Shown one piece after another: positions 46,501 through 55,393 of a stretch of 64,000 nucleotides of DNA. Every line of letters starts with the position of its first letter. Positions within the stretch are counted from its first letter, which is position 1. Source of the DNA: Rhizobium sp. SL42. Lineage in GTDB: Bacteria; Pseudomonadota; Alphaproteobacteria; Rhizobiales; Rhizobiaceae. Position numbers and translations under genes: made by a program. The stretch is from contig NZ_CP063397.1 in the NCBI RefSeq assembly GCF_021729845.1, positions 3,982,001 through 4,046,000 on the forward strand, written 5' to 3'. Below the pieces are notes generated by a model, which ran no database searches, was not told the DNA's origin, and saw nothing but the letters and a program-made list of their open reading frames with translations.

Positions 46501-48246
46501 TCAGAAAAGGGCGTCGGCGAACAAGTCGTCGTCATCCATGATTTCCGCTTTGGCCGTTTCGGCCGGGGCAGCAGAGCCCGCAGAGTTCACATTCAGATAC
46601 CGCAGATGAATGTCTCTTTCCTGCGCCATCGTATAGATCCGGAAGATACCCGATGAAAGCGGCTCGATCCTCGAGGCGAGATCATATGTATCCGGAAGAG
46701 TGTCGGCCGCCATGTGCGCGGCCAGGCCGAGGCACTGATCGAGAACACCGCCAAGCTCGCTTTCGAAATCAAGCTTGGTTGCGGCTGCGCTGATGCGCGC
46801 AAACACCGCCTGCCCCTCGATTGCGAATTCCTGCAGTCCCTTTTCCATCTCCGCGCCGACGGTCTGGACGGCCGCCAGCGCATGGCGCAGCGGCTCGCCG
46901 AGATTGCCGATATCAGCGGTCGCTTCACCAGACAGGAACTGTGTCGCCGCTTCCACGGCATGAAGATCGGCCACGATCGCATCGGCCGGCGTCTCAAGCT
47001 TGCCGGCGAAAAGCCGAAGTTCGCCGCTGACCACATTCACCGAACGCCCCGCATCCCCCAGGCGCGAACAGCGCAGGTTTGAGTTGAGAGCCATGTAGTG
47101 GATATCGGTCTTAATCGAACGAATGACTTCGATCCCCTTCAACAGATGCTGGGCCGTCGCAGTCACCGAACCGACGACTGAATCCGATTCGCCACTACGG
47201 TCGCGGACGCGTTCCGCAAGCTCGCAACCGATCCTCAGATCAGCCTCCATCGATTTCAGCGCATTGTGTTCTTCGCCGCCACCTTCGGATGTCACCTTGT
47301 CACGCAGGACGAGGATCTGCGAAGCATCAGCGGAAAAGCTCGCAATATTGCTCGAGATACCACGGCATTGCCGACGGAAATCGACCAGCGTCTCATCGAG
47401 CTGAGCATGGCACAGATGGAGAATGACCGTGTTCAGATCATCGATCTCCCGCGCGGAAAGCGCGCCACCTTCCGGCGAGGCCAGAAACGCGTCCAGCATT
47501 TCGAACGTGCTCTGCACATGTTCGATGCGCTGGCGGGTGATGTCGCCAATCTGCAGGCCGGAAAGCACGCTGGCTATCTTGCCCTGCACACGCCCTGTCA
47601 CCTGCTTGACATCGCTGGCAACGGCGGACATCTGCGCATATTGCTGTGCGATGCGACTGGAACTCTGATCGAGGTTGCTGACAATGCGGGGAACCGTGGC
47701 ATCGAAATCGCTGCGGATGCCTTCGGCAAAATCACGCGCCGTCTGCAGCTGCGCGCGCATTACGCCCAGCTGTGCGACGAACTTGTCCACCTCCTCCGCA
47801 CCGAACTGCACTCGGTCGCGAATTTCATCGGCAAATTCAGCGAACTCGGCAAGCCCGGCACCGGTGATCTTCACCGTGATGGCGAAGGTACGCAGATAGC
47901 GGATGGTCTCGCGCATGTCATCGAGGTGAAGGCTGCTCGAATAGCAAATGTCGGAAATCTCGACAAATTTCGTATGCCTTGCTTCCGCTATCTTCGGCAG
48001 GAGCGCCAGATCCGAAACGGTACTGCGCAGCCCCTTGACCGTTGACGCCGTGGTCTCACCGTCGAGGGTATTCGTCAGGCGATCGAGGATATCGACCAGT
48101 CCGTTCAATATTTCCATCACAGAAACAAGAACGGCGCCCGCGTCGAGAAATGACCTCTCGATCGCCGAATGAGCCAGATTGAGTTTTGAGACCAAGTCCG
48201 TCCGCAAGTCTGGACCAACTGTCGTAAGCTTGAAATTATGCTTCAC
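46501..48246 (-). CDS. Soluble, diverged chemoreceptor-like protein
   Basis: 581 residues from GTG 48246; a TTG at 48339 would add 31 poorly conserved-looking residues. No membrane segment or signal peptide is visible. Long helices dominate. Near residue 385 is a segment matching the chemoreceptor hairpin tip in pattern but not residues: TDIHYMALNSNLRCSRLGDAG against [20 protein letters not shown] in its neighbours. The C-terminus is acidic (MDDDDLFADALF). It is convergent with parA, stops 9 bases apart. A cytoplasmic signalling or scaffolding role is plausible but unproven. Confidence 0.7.
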   Translation of the reverse strand: MKHNFKLTTVGPDLRTDLVSKLNLAHSAIERSFLDAGAVLVSVMEILNGLVDILDRLTNTLDGETTASTVKGLRSTVSDLALLPKIAEARHTKFVEISDICYSSSLHLDDMRETIRYLRTFAITVKITGAGLAEFAEFADEIRDRVQFGAEEVDKFVAQLGVMRAQLQTARDFAEGIRSDFDATVPRIVSNLDQSSSRIAQQYAQMSAVASDVKQVTGRVQGKIASVLSGLQIGDITRQRIEHVQSTFEMLDAFLASPEGGALSAREIDDLNTVILHLCHAQLDETLVDFRRQCRGISSNIASFSADASQILVLRDKVTSEGGGEEHNALKSMEADLRIGCELAERVRDRSGESDSVVGSVTATAQHLLKGIEVIRSIKTDIHYMALNSNLRCSRLGDAGRSVNVVSGELRLFAGKLETPADAIVADLHAVEAATQFLSGEATADIGNLGEPLRHALAAVQTVGAEMEKGLQEFAIEGQAVFARISAAATKLDFESELGGVLDQCLGLAAHMAADTLPDTYDLASRIEPLSSGIFRIYTMAQERDIHLRYLNVNSAGSAAPAETAKAEIMDDDDLFADALF

Positions 48247-48252
48247 AACACA

Positions 48253-48272
48253 CCCTACACTACTTTGTAGGG
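48253..48272. promoter_or_regulatory. Dyad at the 5' end of the receptor-like gene
   Basis: CCCTACA and TGTAGGG form perfect 7-bp arms with a 6-base spacer, ending 6 bases before GTG 48246 on the minus strand. It could be an operator or an RNA hairpin that covers the ribosome-binding site. Confidence 0.45.
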
Positions 48273-48871
48273 GCAACTTAGCCGACACTGTAAAAAGAGT
48301 AGTAAATTCAGGCCGCGACAAATTGCGAATTTGGACCAATGCGACCTGTGATGGATTTTACAGTTAATGGTTTTACGTCAGCAATTCGTCATTCGATCAA
48401 GCAAAATGTGCAGGCTCCCGGCAAGAGGTGCTGGCCATTGGCGGCCGGCGAAGGCCGCGATTGCGCCCGCCACAAGCCAAGCGTCCGATCACATAAAATC
48501 ACGTTGCTGCAATTTCGCCTGATAGCGACGATATGACACTGCAAATCAGTCGCGAGCAATTCGCGATCCAACCGGAAGTTCGTGCGATGAGGGTTTCGCG
48601 CGCGATTTTTTGATGCCGTGAAGGGAATTGACGAGCCATGACTTGGCATTCGTCAACAGAACCTTCGGGCACGAAATGCTGGAGAAATGTCACCTGTCAT
48701 TCCTTATAGGCCATGTGCTTTTTCGAAACAAAAAGCCCGTTTCACCTCTAAAGAGAGCAACCTGTGGCAGTCCAGCCGAACATAGTGATCCCCGTCACCT
48801 TTGGCGATACTTGCCTAATTTATTGATAGAAAAAGGAATTTCCCGTATCAGCACAATGACGAGCAACTTAG

Positions 48872-48892
48872 TTATGTTGCACAACAACATAA
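48872..48892. promoter_or_regulatory. Dyad upstream of LuxR-type gene
   Basis: TTATGTTG-CACAA-CAACATAA, perfect 8-bp arms with a 5-base spacer. Candidate operator for an unknown dimeric regulator. Confidence 0.5.
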
Positions 48893-49045
48893 TGGGCGTA
48901 ATTCTTGCCGCGTCGCAGCATCTTGACACTCCCTGCGTTCTCTCCGAACATGTTTTGGCCAAAGCTTGTCATTTGCGAACACGTTCGCCCGAGCGCATCG
49001 GTCAGTTTGGAGAATTTGTGGCAAAGTCGATCGATTGGAGCTGCA

Positions 49046-49699
49046 ATGGAAAACACTAGCAAGATAAGGGTCCTTGTTTTGGACGAGAACCCGGTCCTGG
49101 TGGACGGCCTGAGCTTTCTGATAAATTCGACACGACAGCTGAAAGCACTCGCGCTGACGCAAAGGGACATTAATCTGGCAGAAGCGATCAAGCGCCTGGT
49201 GCCGCATGTTATCGTCGCCGATCCTGGCTTCCTCGATCAGGCCCTGAACGACGGCGAGATGGACTTGAAAGAACTTCAGGCCATGACACGCATCATTGCC
49301 TATTGCCATGCGCGCGACACCTTGCCGGGTGAGACATACATCGCCAAGGGATACTCCGGCGTGGTCACCAAAACGGTTGCAAGCCCGAAGCTATTGCGTG
49401 CGATAAAGAGTATACACGCCGGCGACATCGTCATAGATGAATCCGTGATCGCTTTGTCCGAAAGCGGAAATCCCAACAATGCAATCTCAGAATCCGAACA
49501 AGGCAAGCTCTCCACGCAGGAAGAACTTGTCTTGCGCTATGTCGCACTTGGAAAAGCGATGAAAGAAATCGCTGCAGACATTCAGTTAAGCACGAAAACT
49601 GTTGAAACGTATAAATATCGCGCAACAAAAAAACTATCTCTTCGAACGAGATCAGACATCGTCAACTACGCAATAAGCGTCGGCTGGCTTCAGTATTAA
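49046..49699 (+). CDS. LuxR/NarL-type response regulator with atypical receiver
   Basis: 217 residues from ATG 49046, with GGAG upstream. The N-terminal receiver-like region has an acidic pair (LDENP), a possible phospho-acceptor in VIVADPGF and a later Lys in VVTKT, but lacks the usual MDG loop. The C-terminal LuxR helix-turn-helix is clear (LSTQEELVLRYVALGKAMKEIA, LSTKTVETYKYRATKKL). Codons are more AT-rich than neighbours. It directly precedes the alginate-type operon and is its likely regulator. Confidence 0.85.
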   Translation: MENTSKIRVLVLDENPVLVDGLSFLINSTRQLKALALTQRDINLAEAIKRLVPHVIVADPGFLDQALNDGEMDLKELQAMTRIIAYCHARDTLPGETYIAKGYSGVVTKTVASPKLLRAIKSIHAGDIVIDESVIALSESGNPNNAISESEQGKLSTQEELVLRYVALGKAMKEIAADIQLSTKTVETYKYRATKKLSLRTRSDIVNYAISVGWLQY

Positions 49700-49941
49700 T
49701 ATTATTCGATGAAAAAATAACAGCGCGATGGAAAATTTCTGTCGCGCTACTTCGCGTTATTCGAATTACAATTGCTAATATTATGTTTTTATTAAATAAT
49801 TATCGGGAATTTACCTGACAATTGTCGGGTCTTTCCTGACTTTTACTAAACAACCATAGCTGCCAATCCTAAAGACGGATTTAAACGATTGTTAACTACC
49901 GACAGGCCCCGAAGGCCTGCGGTCAACAACAAGGGCAGCAC
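49700..49941 (+). promoter_or_regulatory. Promoter region of the alginate-type operon
   Basis: AT-rich spacer with a stem AGCGCGA...TCGCGCT (49722-49748), which could close the regulator transcript, and a strong dyad at 49813-49830. No gene is visible. Confidence 0.5.
49813..49830. promoter_or_regulatory. Candidate operator upstream of algD
   Basis: ACCTGACAATTGTCGGGT is an 18-bp dyad with a single mismatched pair and a perfect GACAATTGTC core. A further TCCTGAC half-site follows at 49834. It suits a dimeric LuxR/NarL-type regulator. Confidence 0.6.
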
Positions 49942-51261
49942 ATGGCTAGGATCAGCGTATTTGGAATCGGCTACGTCGGCGTGGTGGCAGCGGCCTGCCT
50001 GGCCAAAGATGGACATGAGGTTGTTGCCGTGGATATCGACCCCGCCAAGGTCGACACGATCAACAACGGACGCGCACCGATCGTTGAAAAGGGACTTGAT
50101 CCCCTGATCGAGCAGACCGTCGCCACTGGCAAGCTGCGCGCCACGCTCGATATACACGAGGCAATTTCTTCGACCGATGTATCCTTTGTCTGCGTCGGCA
50201 CGCCGAGCGCAGCGGACGGCTCGGTTGGACTGACCTATGTGGTCAAGGCCTGCGAGGCGATCGGCGCAGCAATCGCCGCCAAGGGCCGTTTCCACTCCGT
50301 TGTCATTCGCTCGACCATCGTGCCGGGCAGCATGGAGCAGGTCTGCATCCCGGCGCTCGAGCGCAGCACGAGCCTGATCGCCGGCAAGGATTTCGGCGTC
50401 GGATACTACCCGGAATTCCTGCGTGAAAGCACAGCGATCGAAGACTACTACGATCCGGGCCTGATCGTTTTTGGTGCTCTCGACGAGCAGACCGACAAGG
50501 TCCTGCACGAATTGAATGAGGCGCTTCCGTGCCCGTGCCACTCGGTTTCTCTCGCCACCGCAGAGATGATCAAATACACCAGCAACTCCTGGCGCGCCGT
50601 GAAAGTCACCTTCGCCAACGAAATCGGCAACATCGCCAAGGCGAGCGGCGTAGACGGCCAGTTGGTGATGAAGATCCTGTGCTCGGATCTCAAGGTCAAC
50701 ATTTCCCCCTATTTCATGCGTCCCGGTTTCGCCTTTGGCGGCTCCTGCCTGCCGAAGGATGTCCGCGCTCTGCGTCATCTCGCCAAGGAGAAGCATGTCG
50801 AGACCGCCCTTCTCGACGCGGTCCTCGAAGCCAACGAAGCGCAGATCGACCGCGCCGAGACCATGGTTTCGCAGATGGGCGGACAGACAATCGGCATGGT
50901 CGGCATCAGCTTCAAGACCGGAACCGACGATCTGCGCGAAAGCCCGCTCGCAAGCCTTGCCTCTCGCCTGATCGACCGGGGTTACGACCTCAAGATCTAC
51001 GACCCCTTCGTCAACCAGGCCTATGCGGAAGGCATGAGCGGCGCCGGTCGCGGCAATGACACAGCCATCGACCTGAAGAACAGGCTCGTCAGCGACCTCG
51101 ATGACCTCGTGGACAGCTCAGATGTGATCCTTGTCGGCAATCACTATGCCGAGGCAATGCCGGTGCTTGATGCATCGAGTGACAAGATCCCCATGGTCGA
51201 CCTGCTTCGCATCCGGCCGGGCATTCGCTCAGCCGGAACCTACCAGGGCATTTGCTGGTAA
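49942..51261 (+). CDS. algD: GDP-mannose 6-dehydrogenase
   Basis: 439 residues. N-terminal NAD-binding FGIGYVGVVAAACLA, VGTPS and YYPEFLRESTAI, and the catalytic Cys in FAFGGSCLPKDVRAL. The whole follows Pseudomonas AlgD closely, down to the final GICW. The enzyme oxidises GDP-mannose to GDP-mannuronate, the alginate precursor. UDP-glucose dehydrogenase is the alternative but fits less well given alg8 and algI neighbours. First gene of the operon. Confidence 0.9.
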   Translation: MARISVFGIGYVGVVAAACLAKDGHEVVAVDIDPAKVDTINNGRAPIVEKGLDPLIEQTVATGKLRATLDIHEAISSTDVSFVCVGTPSAADGSVGLTYVVKACEAIGAAIAAKGRFHSVVIRSTIVPGSMEQVCIPALERSTSLIAGKDFGVGYYPEFLRESTAIEDYYDPGLIVFGALDEQTDKVLHELNEALPCPCHSVSLATAEMIKYTSNSWRAVKVTFANEIGNIAKASGVDGQLVMKILCSDLKVNISPYFMRPGFAFGGSCLPKDVRALRHLAKEKHVETALLDAVLEANEAQIDRAETMVSQMGGQTIGMVGISFKTGTDDLRESPLASLASRLIDRGYDLKIYDPFVNQAYAEGMSGAGRGNDTAIDLKNRLVSDLDDLVDSSDVILVGNHYAEAMPVLDASSDKIPMVDLLRIRPGIRSAGTYQGICW

Positions 51262-51274
51262 GGAGCGCACCGAT

Positions 51275-52753
51275 ATGTTGGCCCACGTCATCTATCTCCT
51301 CATCATGACGATCCTGGCGCTCAGCGTGCCGCATCCGGCGGTCCAGACCGTCTCCGGCACCCTGATCACCGTCGGCCTGATTGGCGCCTGGCGCTATGCC
51401 TGGGCAGGGATCAATCTGGCGCGGGCCGCCTATTACCTGAACTTCGCCTATCCTCGCCGGCGCAAAAACGCCGTCGAGGCCTATCAGGCCCGCGGCTTGA
51501 AGGATCACACCTTCTTCCTGGTCACCACCTATAAGATCGCTCCGGATATCTCGACCCGGGTCTATCGTTCGATCTTCGAGGCGGCCTATCACGCCAAGGG
51601 TGGCGCCACCATCGTCGCCTCGATCGTCGACGAAGCCGACGCACGGCTGATCCGACAGGTCATGGCCTCTGTTGCTTCCCGCAATCCGGGCTCGGAAGCG
51701 ATGGTCGCCCTGAAGATCGACAAGATCGCCGGCACCGGCAAGCGCGATGCACTCGCCACATCACTCCGCTCTATCGCCAAGCTCAATCCGGGTCGCAACG
51801 ATATCGTCATATTCGTCGATGGTGACAGCTGCGTACCGGTCGACGTCATCGACCGCAGCCTGCCCTTCTTTACCGACCCTTCCGTCGGCGCCGTCACCAC
51901 AGATGAGTACAGTGACACCAAAGGCGGGCGCCTGTTCCGCGACTGGTTCGATCTGCGCTTTTGCCAGCGCCACGTGATGATGTCTTCGATGTCGCTTGGC
52001 GAACGCGTGCTGACCCTGACCGGCCGCATGTCGATCTTCCGTGCCAATCTCGCCACCGACAGCGGTTTCGTCGATCTCGTCCGCAACGACTTCATCGATC
52101 ACTGGCGCCTCGGCCGGGTTCACTTCCTCACCGGCGACGACAAGTCCACCTGGTACTGGCTGCTGCAGCGCGGATACAAGATGCTCTACCTGCCAGATCT
52201 CTGCACGGTTTCGATCGAAACCCAGCCCAATTCCGGCTTCATGGACTCCGCAACGGTCCTGATGACCCGCTGGTTCGGCAACATGCTGCGGACCAACGCC
52301 CGCGCACTTGCCCTGCCCGCCTCACAGATCGGTTACTTTACCTGGTGGTCGATCCTCGACCAGGCGATCTCGATCTGGACAACGCTTGCCGGGCCCGCCA
52401 GCATTCTGCTCGCCACATTCTTCGTTAGCCCCTGGATCCTGCCGCTGTATTTCGCCTGGGTCATGTTCACCCGCTACTGCATGTGCACGATCATCATGGC
52501 GTTCCGCAAACGCAGTTTCCCGGTCACCTTTCCATTCCTTCTCTACTTCAGCCAGGTTGGCGGCGCGGTGATCAAGAGCTTCATCCTCTTCCGTCTCGAC
52601 CGCCAGCGCTGGACACGCCAGTCCGCGGCGAAAACGGGGAGCTACAGCCTGCCTCTCGGCCAGCGGCTGAAGGCCCACAGTTCAACCTACATGCATGGCC
52701 TTGCCCTCGGATGGCTCATCCTCGGTGTGGCTTATGTCGGCAACCTCATCTAA
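51275..52753 (+). CDS. alg8: Alginate-type polymerase, glycosyltransferase Alg8
   Basis: 492 residues, matching Alg8 length. Membrane segments at the N-terminus (about 1-45) and three or more near the C-terminus flank a family 2 glycosyltransferase domain with VDGDS, TGDDKSTWYW and QRGYK. It would polymerise mannuronate at the inner membrane together with Alg44. ATG 51275 has AAGGAG upstream. Confidence 0.9.
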   Translation: MLAHVIYLLIMTILALSVPHPAVQTVSGTLITVGLIGAWRYAWAGINLARAAYYLNFAYPRRRKNAVEAYQARGLKDHTFFLVTTYKIAPDISTRVYRSIFEAAYHAKGGATIVASIVDEADARLIRQVMASVASRNPGSEAMVALKIDKIAGTGKRDALATSLRSIAKLNPGRNDIVIFVDGDSCVPVDVIDRSLPFFTDPSVGAVTTDEYSDTKGGRLFRDWFDLRFCQRHVMMSSMSLGERVLTLTGRMSIFRANLATDSGFVDLVRNDFIDHWRLGRVHFLTGDDKSTWYWLLQRGYKMLYLPDLCTVSIETQPNSGFMDSATVLMTRWFGNMLRTNARALALPASQIGYFTWWSILDQAISIWTTLAGPASILLATFFVSPWILPLYFAWVMFTRYCMCTIIMAFRKRSFPVTFPFLLYFSQVGGAVIKSFILFRLDRQRWTRQSAAKTGSYSLPLGQRLKAHSSTYMHGLALGWLILGVAYVGNLI

Positions 52754-52786
52754 CCGCGCCCACCCCAACAGCGAAGGACCGTGACA

Positions 52787-53908
52787 ATGGACATCGAGAA
52801 AAAGCCCGCACGAGACACAGCATCACAGGCTTTGGCCACCCAGGCCGCAAACGTCCCGGTCCTCCTGGACAACGGTACAGAGCACCCGAAAACCAACATC
52901 CCGTTTTCCGCAATCATCGATGGTCGACAGTTCAGCGGCCAGAGCCTGTCCCTTGTGTCTGCAACTGTTGCCGGTCTCTCCGGACCGGAACTGGAAGGCA
53001 AGCAGCGGATCGCTGTTTTGCGCTTCGATTTCGACGGTTACACGATCGCCCTGCAGGTCGATGTTCGCATTAGCCGCATCCAGTCCGAAACCGGGGAACT
53101 GCGTCTCGACTTCATCGAGCCGACCGGCGAACACCTGCCGACCCTGCGTTATCTGCTCAACAGCCATATCGCCGGTGATATCACCTCAGTCGACGGCATC
53201 ATCAGCCGCCGCGAAAAGGCTGGCGTGAGCAACGCCAAAAACCAGGGTGGATCGACGACCTTCGGCAGTTACGTCGGACGCGGCCTGCGGGTCGCTGCAA
53301 CCGCAGCGCTCAGCCTGGCGCTGGCCGCCATCGCGGCAAACCTCGTCTATCAGCGGGTATTCTCCAAGGAAGTTGCCCAACTCGCTACGCTTTCGGCCGG
53401 CGGCCAGCCGCTGCGCGCGGTGGCAAGCGGCCAGATATCCTATCTCAACCTCAGCGCGGGCAAGGGTGAGGTTCTCTACACCCTGCAGGCCGTCTCGGGC
53501 GATACGCTGAGCGTCAACATGCCCTGCGACTGCAAGATCCTGCCAGGCGCCGCGATGGAAGGTTCGACTGTCATGGCCGGCGATACCGTCGCCGAAGTCG
53601 TCACCGGCGAGACGGCACCGGTCGTCATTGCGACCGTCAGTGCAGATCAGGCAAAACTTCTGGTGCGCGGCGACATTGCCGAGCTTAAATTTCCCGATGG
53701 CGTGGTTGCCTACGGCAAACTCACCACCGGCGCACAAGCGCTGACACCGGTCGGTTCGCAAGGTGAGATGCGCGCCGTCATCACCCCGGATGCCGCCCTC
53801 GGTGGGGAAGCCGTGGGTTCGCCCGTCTCCGTGCGCATCATCAGCAACCGTATCTTCGCCATTGCCCAGCAACTCGGCCTGATGTCCTCCAACAGCACGG
53901 CCGGCTGA
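52787..53908 (+). CDS. alg44: Alg44-like polymerase partner with degenerate PilZ region
   Basis: 373 residues. An N-terminal PilZ-like beta region (about 30-125), one membrane segment (about 168-187, VAATAALSLALAAIAANLVY) and a periplasmic barrel-sandwich region resembling membrane-fusion proteins make up the Alg44 layout. The cyclic-di-GMP motifs RxxxR and DxSxxG of PilZ are not evident; the corresponding stretches read EHPKTNIP and LVSATVAGL. Position after alg8 supports the call. Confidence 0.8.
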   Translation: MDIEKKPARDTASQALATQAANVPVLLDNGTEHPKTNIPFSAIIDGRQFSGQSLSLVSATVAGLSGPELEGKQRIAVLRFDFDGYTIALQVDVRISRIQSETGELRLDFIEPTGEHLPTLRYLLNSHIAGDITSVDGIISRREKAGVSNAKNQGGSTTFGSYVGRGLRVAATAALSLALAAIAANLVYQRVFSKEVAQLATLSAGGQPLRAVASGQISYLNLSAGKGEVLYTLQAVSGDTLSVNMPCDCKILPGAAMEGSTVMAGDTVAEVVTGETAPVVIATVSADQAKLLVRGDIAELKFPDGVVAYGKLTTGAQALTPVGSQGEMRAVITPDAALGGEAVGSPVSVRIISNRIFAIAQQLGLMSSNSTAG

Positions 53909-53967
53909 GAACCGCAGCGAGGCAGACAATCCCGCGCAATCGAAAAACAGGATTCACAGGAGCAGTC

Positions 53968-55383
53968 ATGCAAAACGTCCATCCCCTCATCCTGTGCGGC
54001 GGCATCGGCACACGCCTTTGGCCCCTTTCCCGCACCGAGCACCCGAAACAGTTTCAGCGTATCGACGGCAACTCGGAGACCACCTTTTTTCATGCAACGG
54101 TTGAACGCCATCGCATGCCGGGTTTTGCAGACCCTATCGTCGCCGTCAGCAGTTCGCATGTCGCAACCGTTCTGCGCCAGTTGAACGACCTGAATTGCCC
54201 GGCCCGCATTATCGCCGAGCCGATCTCCCGCAATACCGGTCCCGCGGTTCTTGCCACGGCACTCGATCTCGCCGAAACCGATCCCGCGGCGCTCATCTGC
54301 GTCATCCCGTCGGACCACATCGTCAAGGGCGATCTGACAGGCAATGTCCTGGCCGCCCGTGCAGCAGCCGAAAGCGGACATATTGTTCTCTTCGGCGTTC
54401 CTCCGGAATATCCGGAAACAGGCTATGGCTATATCGTTGACGGCGGGGCGCTGGACACGCTCGACTGCGCCCGCAAGGTTGCAAGCTTCATTGAAAAACC
54501 CCCGGTGGAAATTGCAACTTCCCTGATCAAGGCCGGCAATGCGTATTGGGCTTCGGGCATCAGCCTGTTTCGCGCCGATGTGCTGATTTCCGAATTCCAG
54601 CGGCTGGATCCCACAACGTATGAGGCGGTCAGAAACGCCACCAAACTCGGCCTGCAGACGGAACATGCGCTTTATCTGAATGCCGAAGCATTGTTCGCCG
54701 CTGCCAATCTCCCCACGGAATCCATCGTTTTTGAGCATTCGCCCCGCACCGTGATCGCGCCGCTGCACGTGGCGTGGAGCGATGTCGGCGCCTGGAACGC
54801 CCTGCATCACATTGCCGAAAAGGACGACGACGGCAACGTTTTGAGCGGTGACGTCATCAGCCTCGACACCCGCAACTCATACATCCGCTCGACAAACAAG
54901 CTCGTGGCCGTGATCGGCATGCAGGACGTGGTTGTCGTCGATACCGACGACGCCCTGCTGATCACCACCCGCGACCAGGCGCAACAGGTGAAGCAGATCG
55001 TGAAAAAGCTCGAAATCATCAAACGCCGTGAACTGGCCGAACATGCCCGCAACCAGATGGCCTGGGGCGAAATCCGCCGCGTGCAGAGCGGTCCCGGATA
55101 TGAACTGCGCATGATGACATTGCGCGCCGGAGGCATGCTGCCGATGCTGGAGGACCTGAACTGCCACCGGATGCTGACGGTTACGAATGGCTCTGGCCTG
55201 CTCAAGAACGGGGTCATAACGCGGCCGCTTCATGTCGGCGATACGTTCGAAGTTCCGCCGGGCGAAGCCACCGTCATTTATTGCGGACCCGAAGCCGAAA
55301 TGCAGCTCGTCGAGGTCGTCTGCGAAGTGGTTGCGGCAAACCTGGAACCCCAGGCCGGCAGCCGCCAGCTCGTGAACAGCTGA
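53968..55383 (+). CDS. algA: Mannose-1-phosphate guanylyltransferase with diverged isomerase domain
   Basis: 471 residues. The nucleotidyltransferase domain is intact (LCGGIGTRLWPLSRTEHPKQF, SDHIVKGD, FIEKPP), making GDP-mannose from mannose-1-phosphate. The C-terminal cupin that in AlgA carries phosphomannose isomerase has lost the QxHxHRAEH metal site; the stretch reads LPMLEDLNCHRMLTV. The protein is probably monofunctional. Start 53968 has AGGAG. Confidence 0.87.
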   Translation: MQNVHPLILCGGIGTRLWPLSRTEHPKQFQRIDGNSETTFFHATVERHRMPGFADPIVAVSSSHVATVLRQLNDLNCPARIIAEPISRNTGPAVLATALDLAETDPAALICVIPSDHIVKGDLTGNVLAARAAAESGHIVLFGVPPEYPETGYGYIVDGGALDTLDCARKVASFIEKPPVEIATSLIKAGNAYWASGISLFRADVLISEFQRLDPTTYEAVRNATKLGLQTEHALYLNAEALFAAANLPTESIVFEHSPRTVIAPLHVAWSDVGAWNALHHIAEKDDDGNVLSGDVISLDTRNSYIRSTNKLVAVIGMQDVVVVDTDDALLITTRDQAQQVKQIVKKLEIIKRRELAEHARNQMAWGEIRRVQSGPGYELRMMTLRAGGMLPMLEDLNCHRMLTVTNGSGLLKNGVITRPLHVGDTFEVPPGEATVIYCGPEAEMQLVEVVCEVVAANLEPQAGSRQLVNS

Positions 55384-55393
55384 GGACGGCTCC

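Larger units (their letters stand above)
48247..49045. other. AT-rich intergenic region upstream of the LuxR-type regulator
   Basis: About 800 bases with no convincing gene. It contains a dyad CCCTACA-N6-TGTAGGG (48253-48272) just upstream of the receptor-like gene, and TTATGTTG-CACAA-CAACATAA (48872-48892) about 155 bases before the LuxR-type gene. A 143-codon frame at 48628-49059 lacks family features. Confidence 0.5.

Noticed and set aside
48628..49059. 143-codon open frame before the LuxR-type gene
   Set aside because: No domain, poor composition for a protein, overlaps the regulator start, and contains the dyad at 48872-48892.
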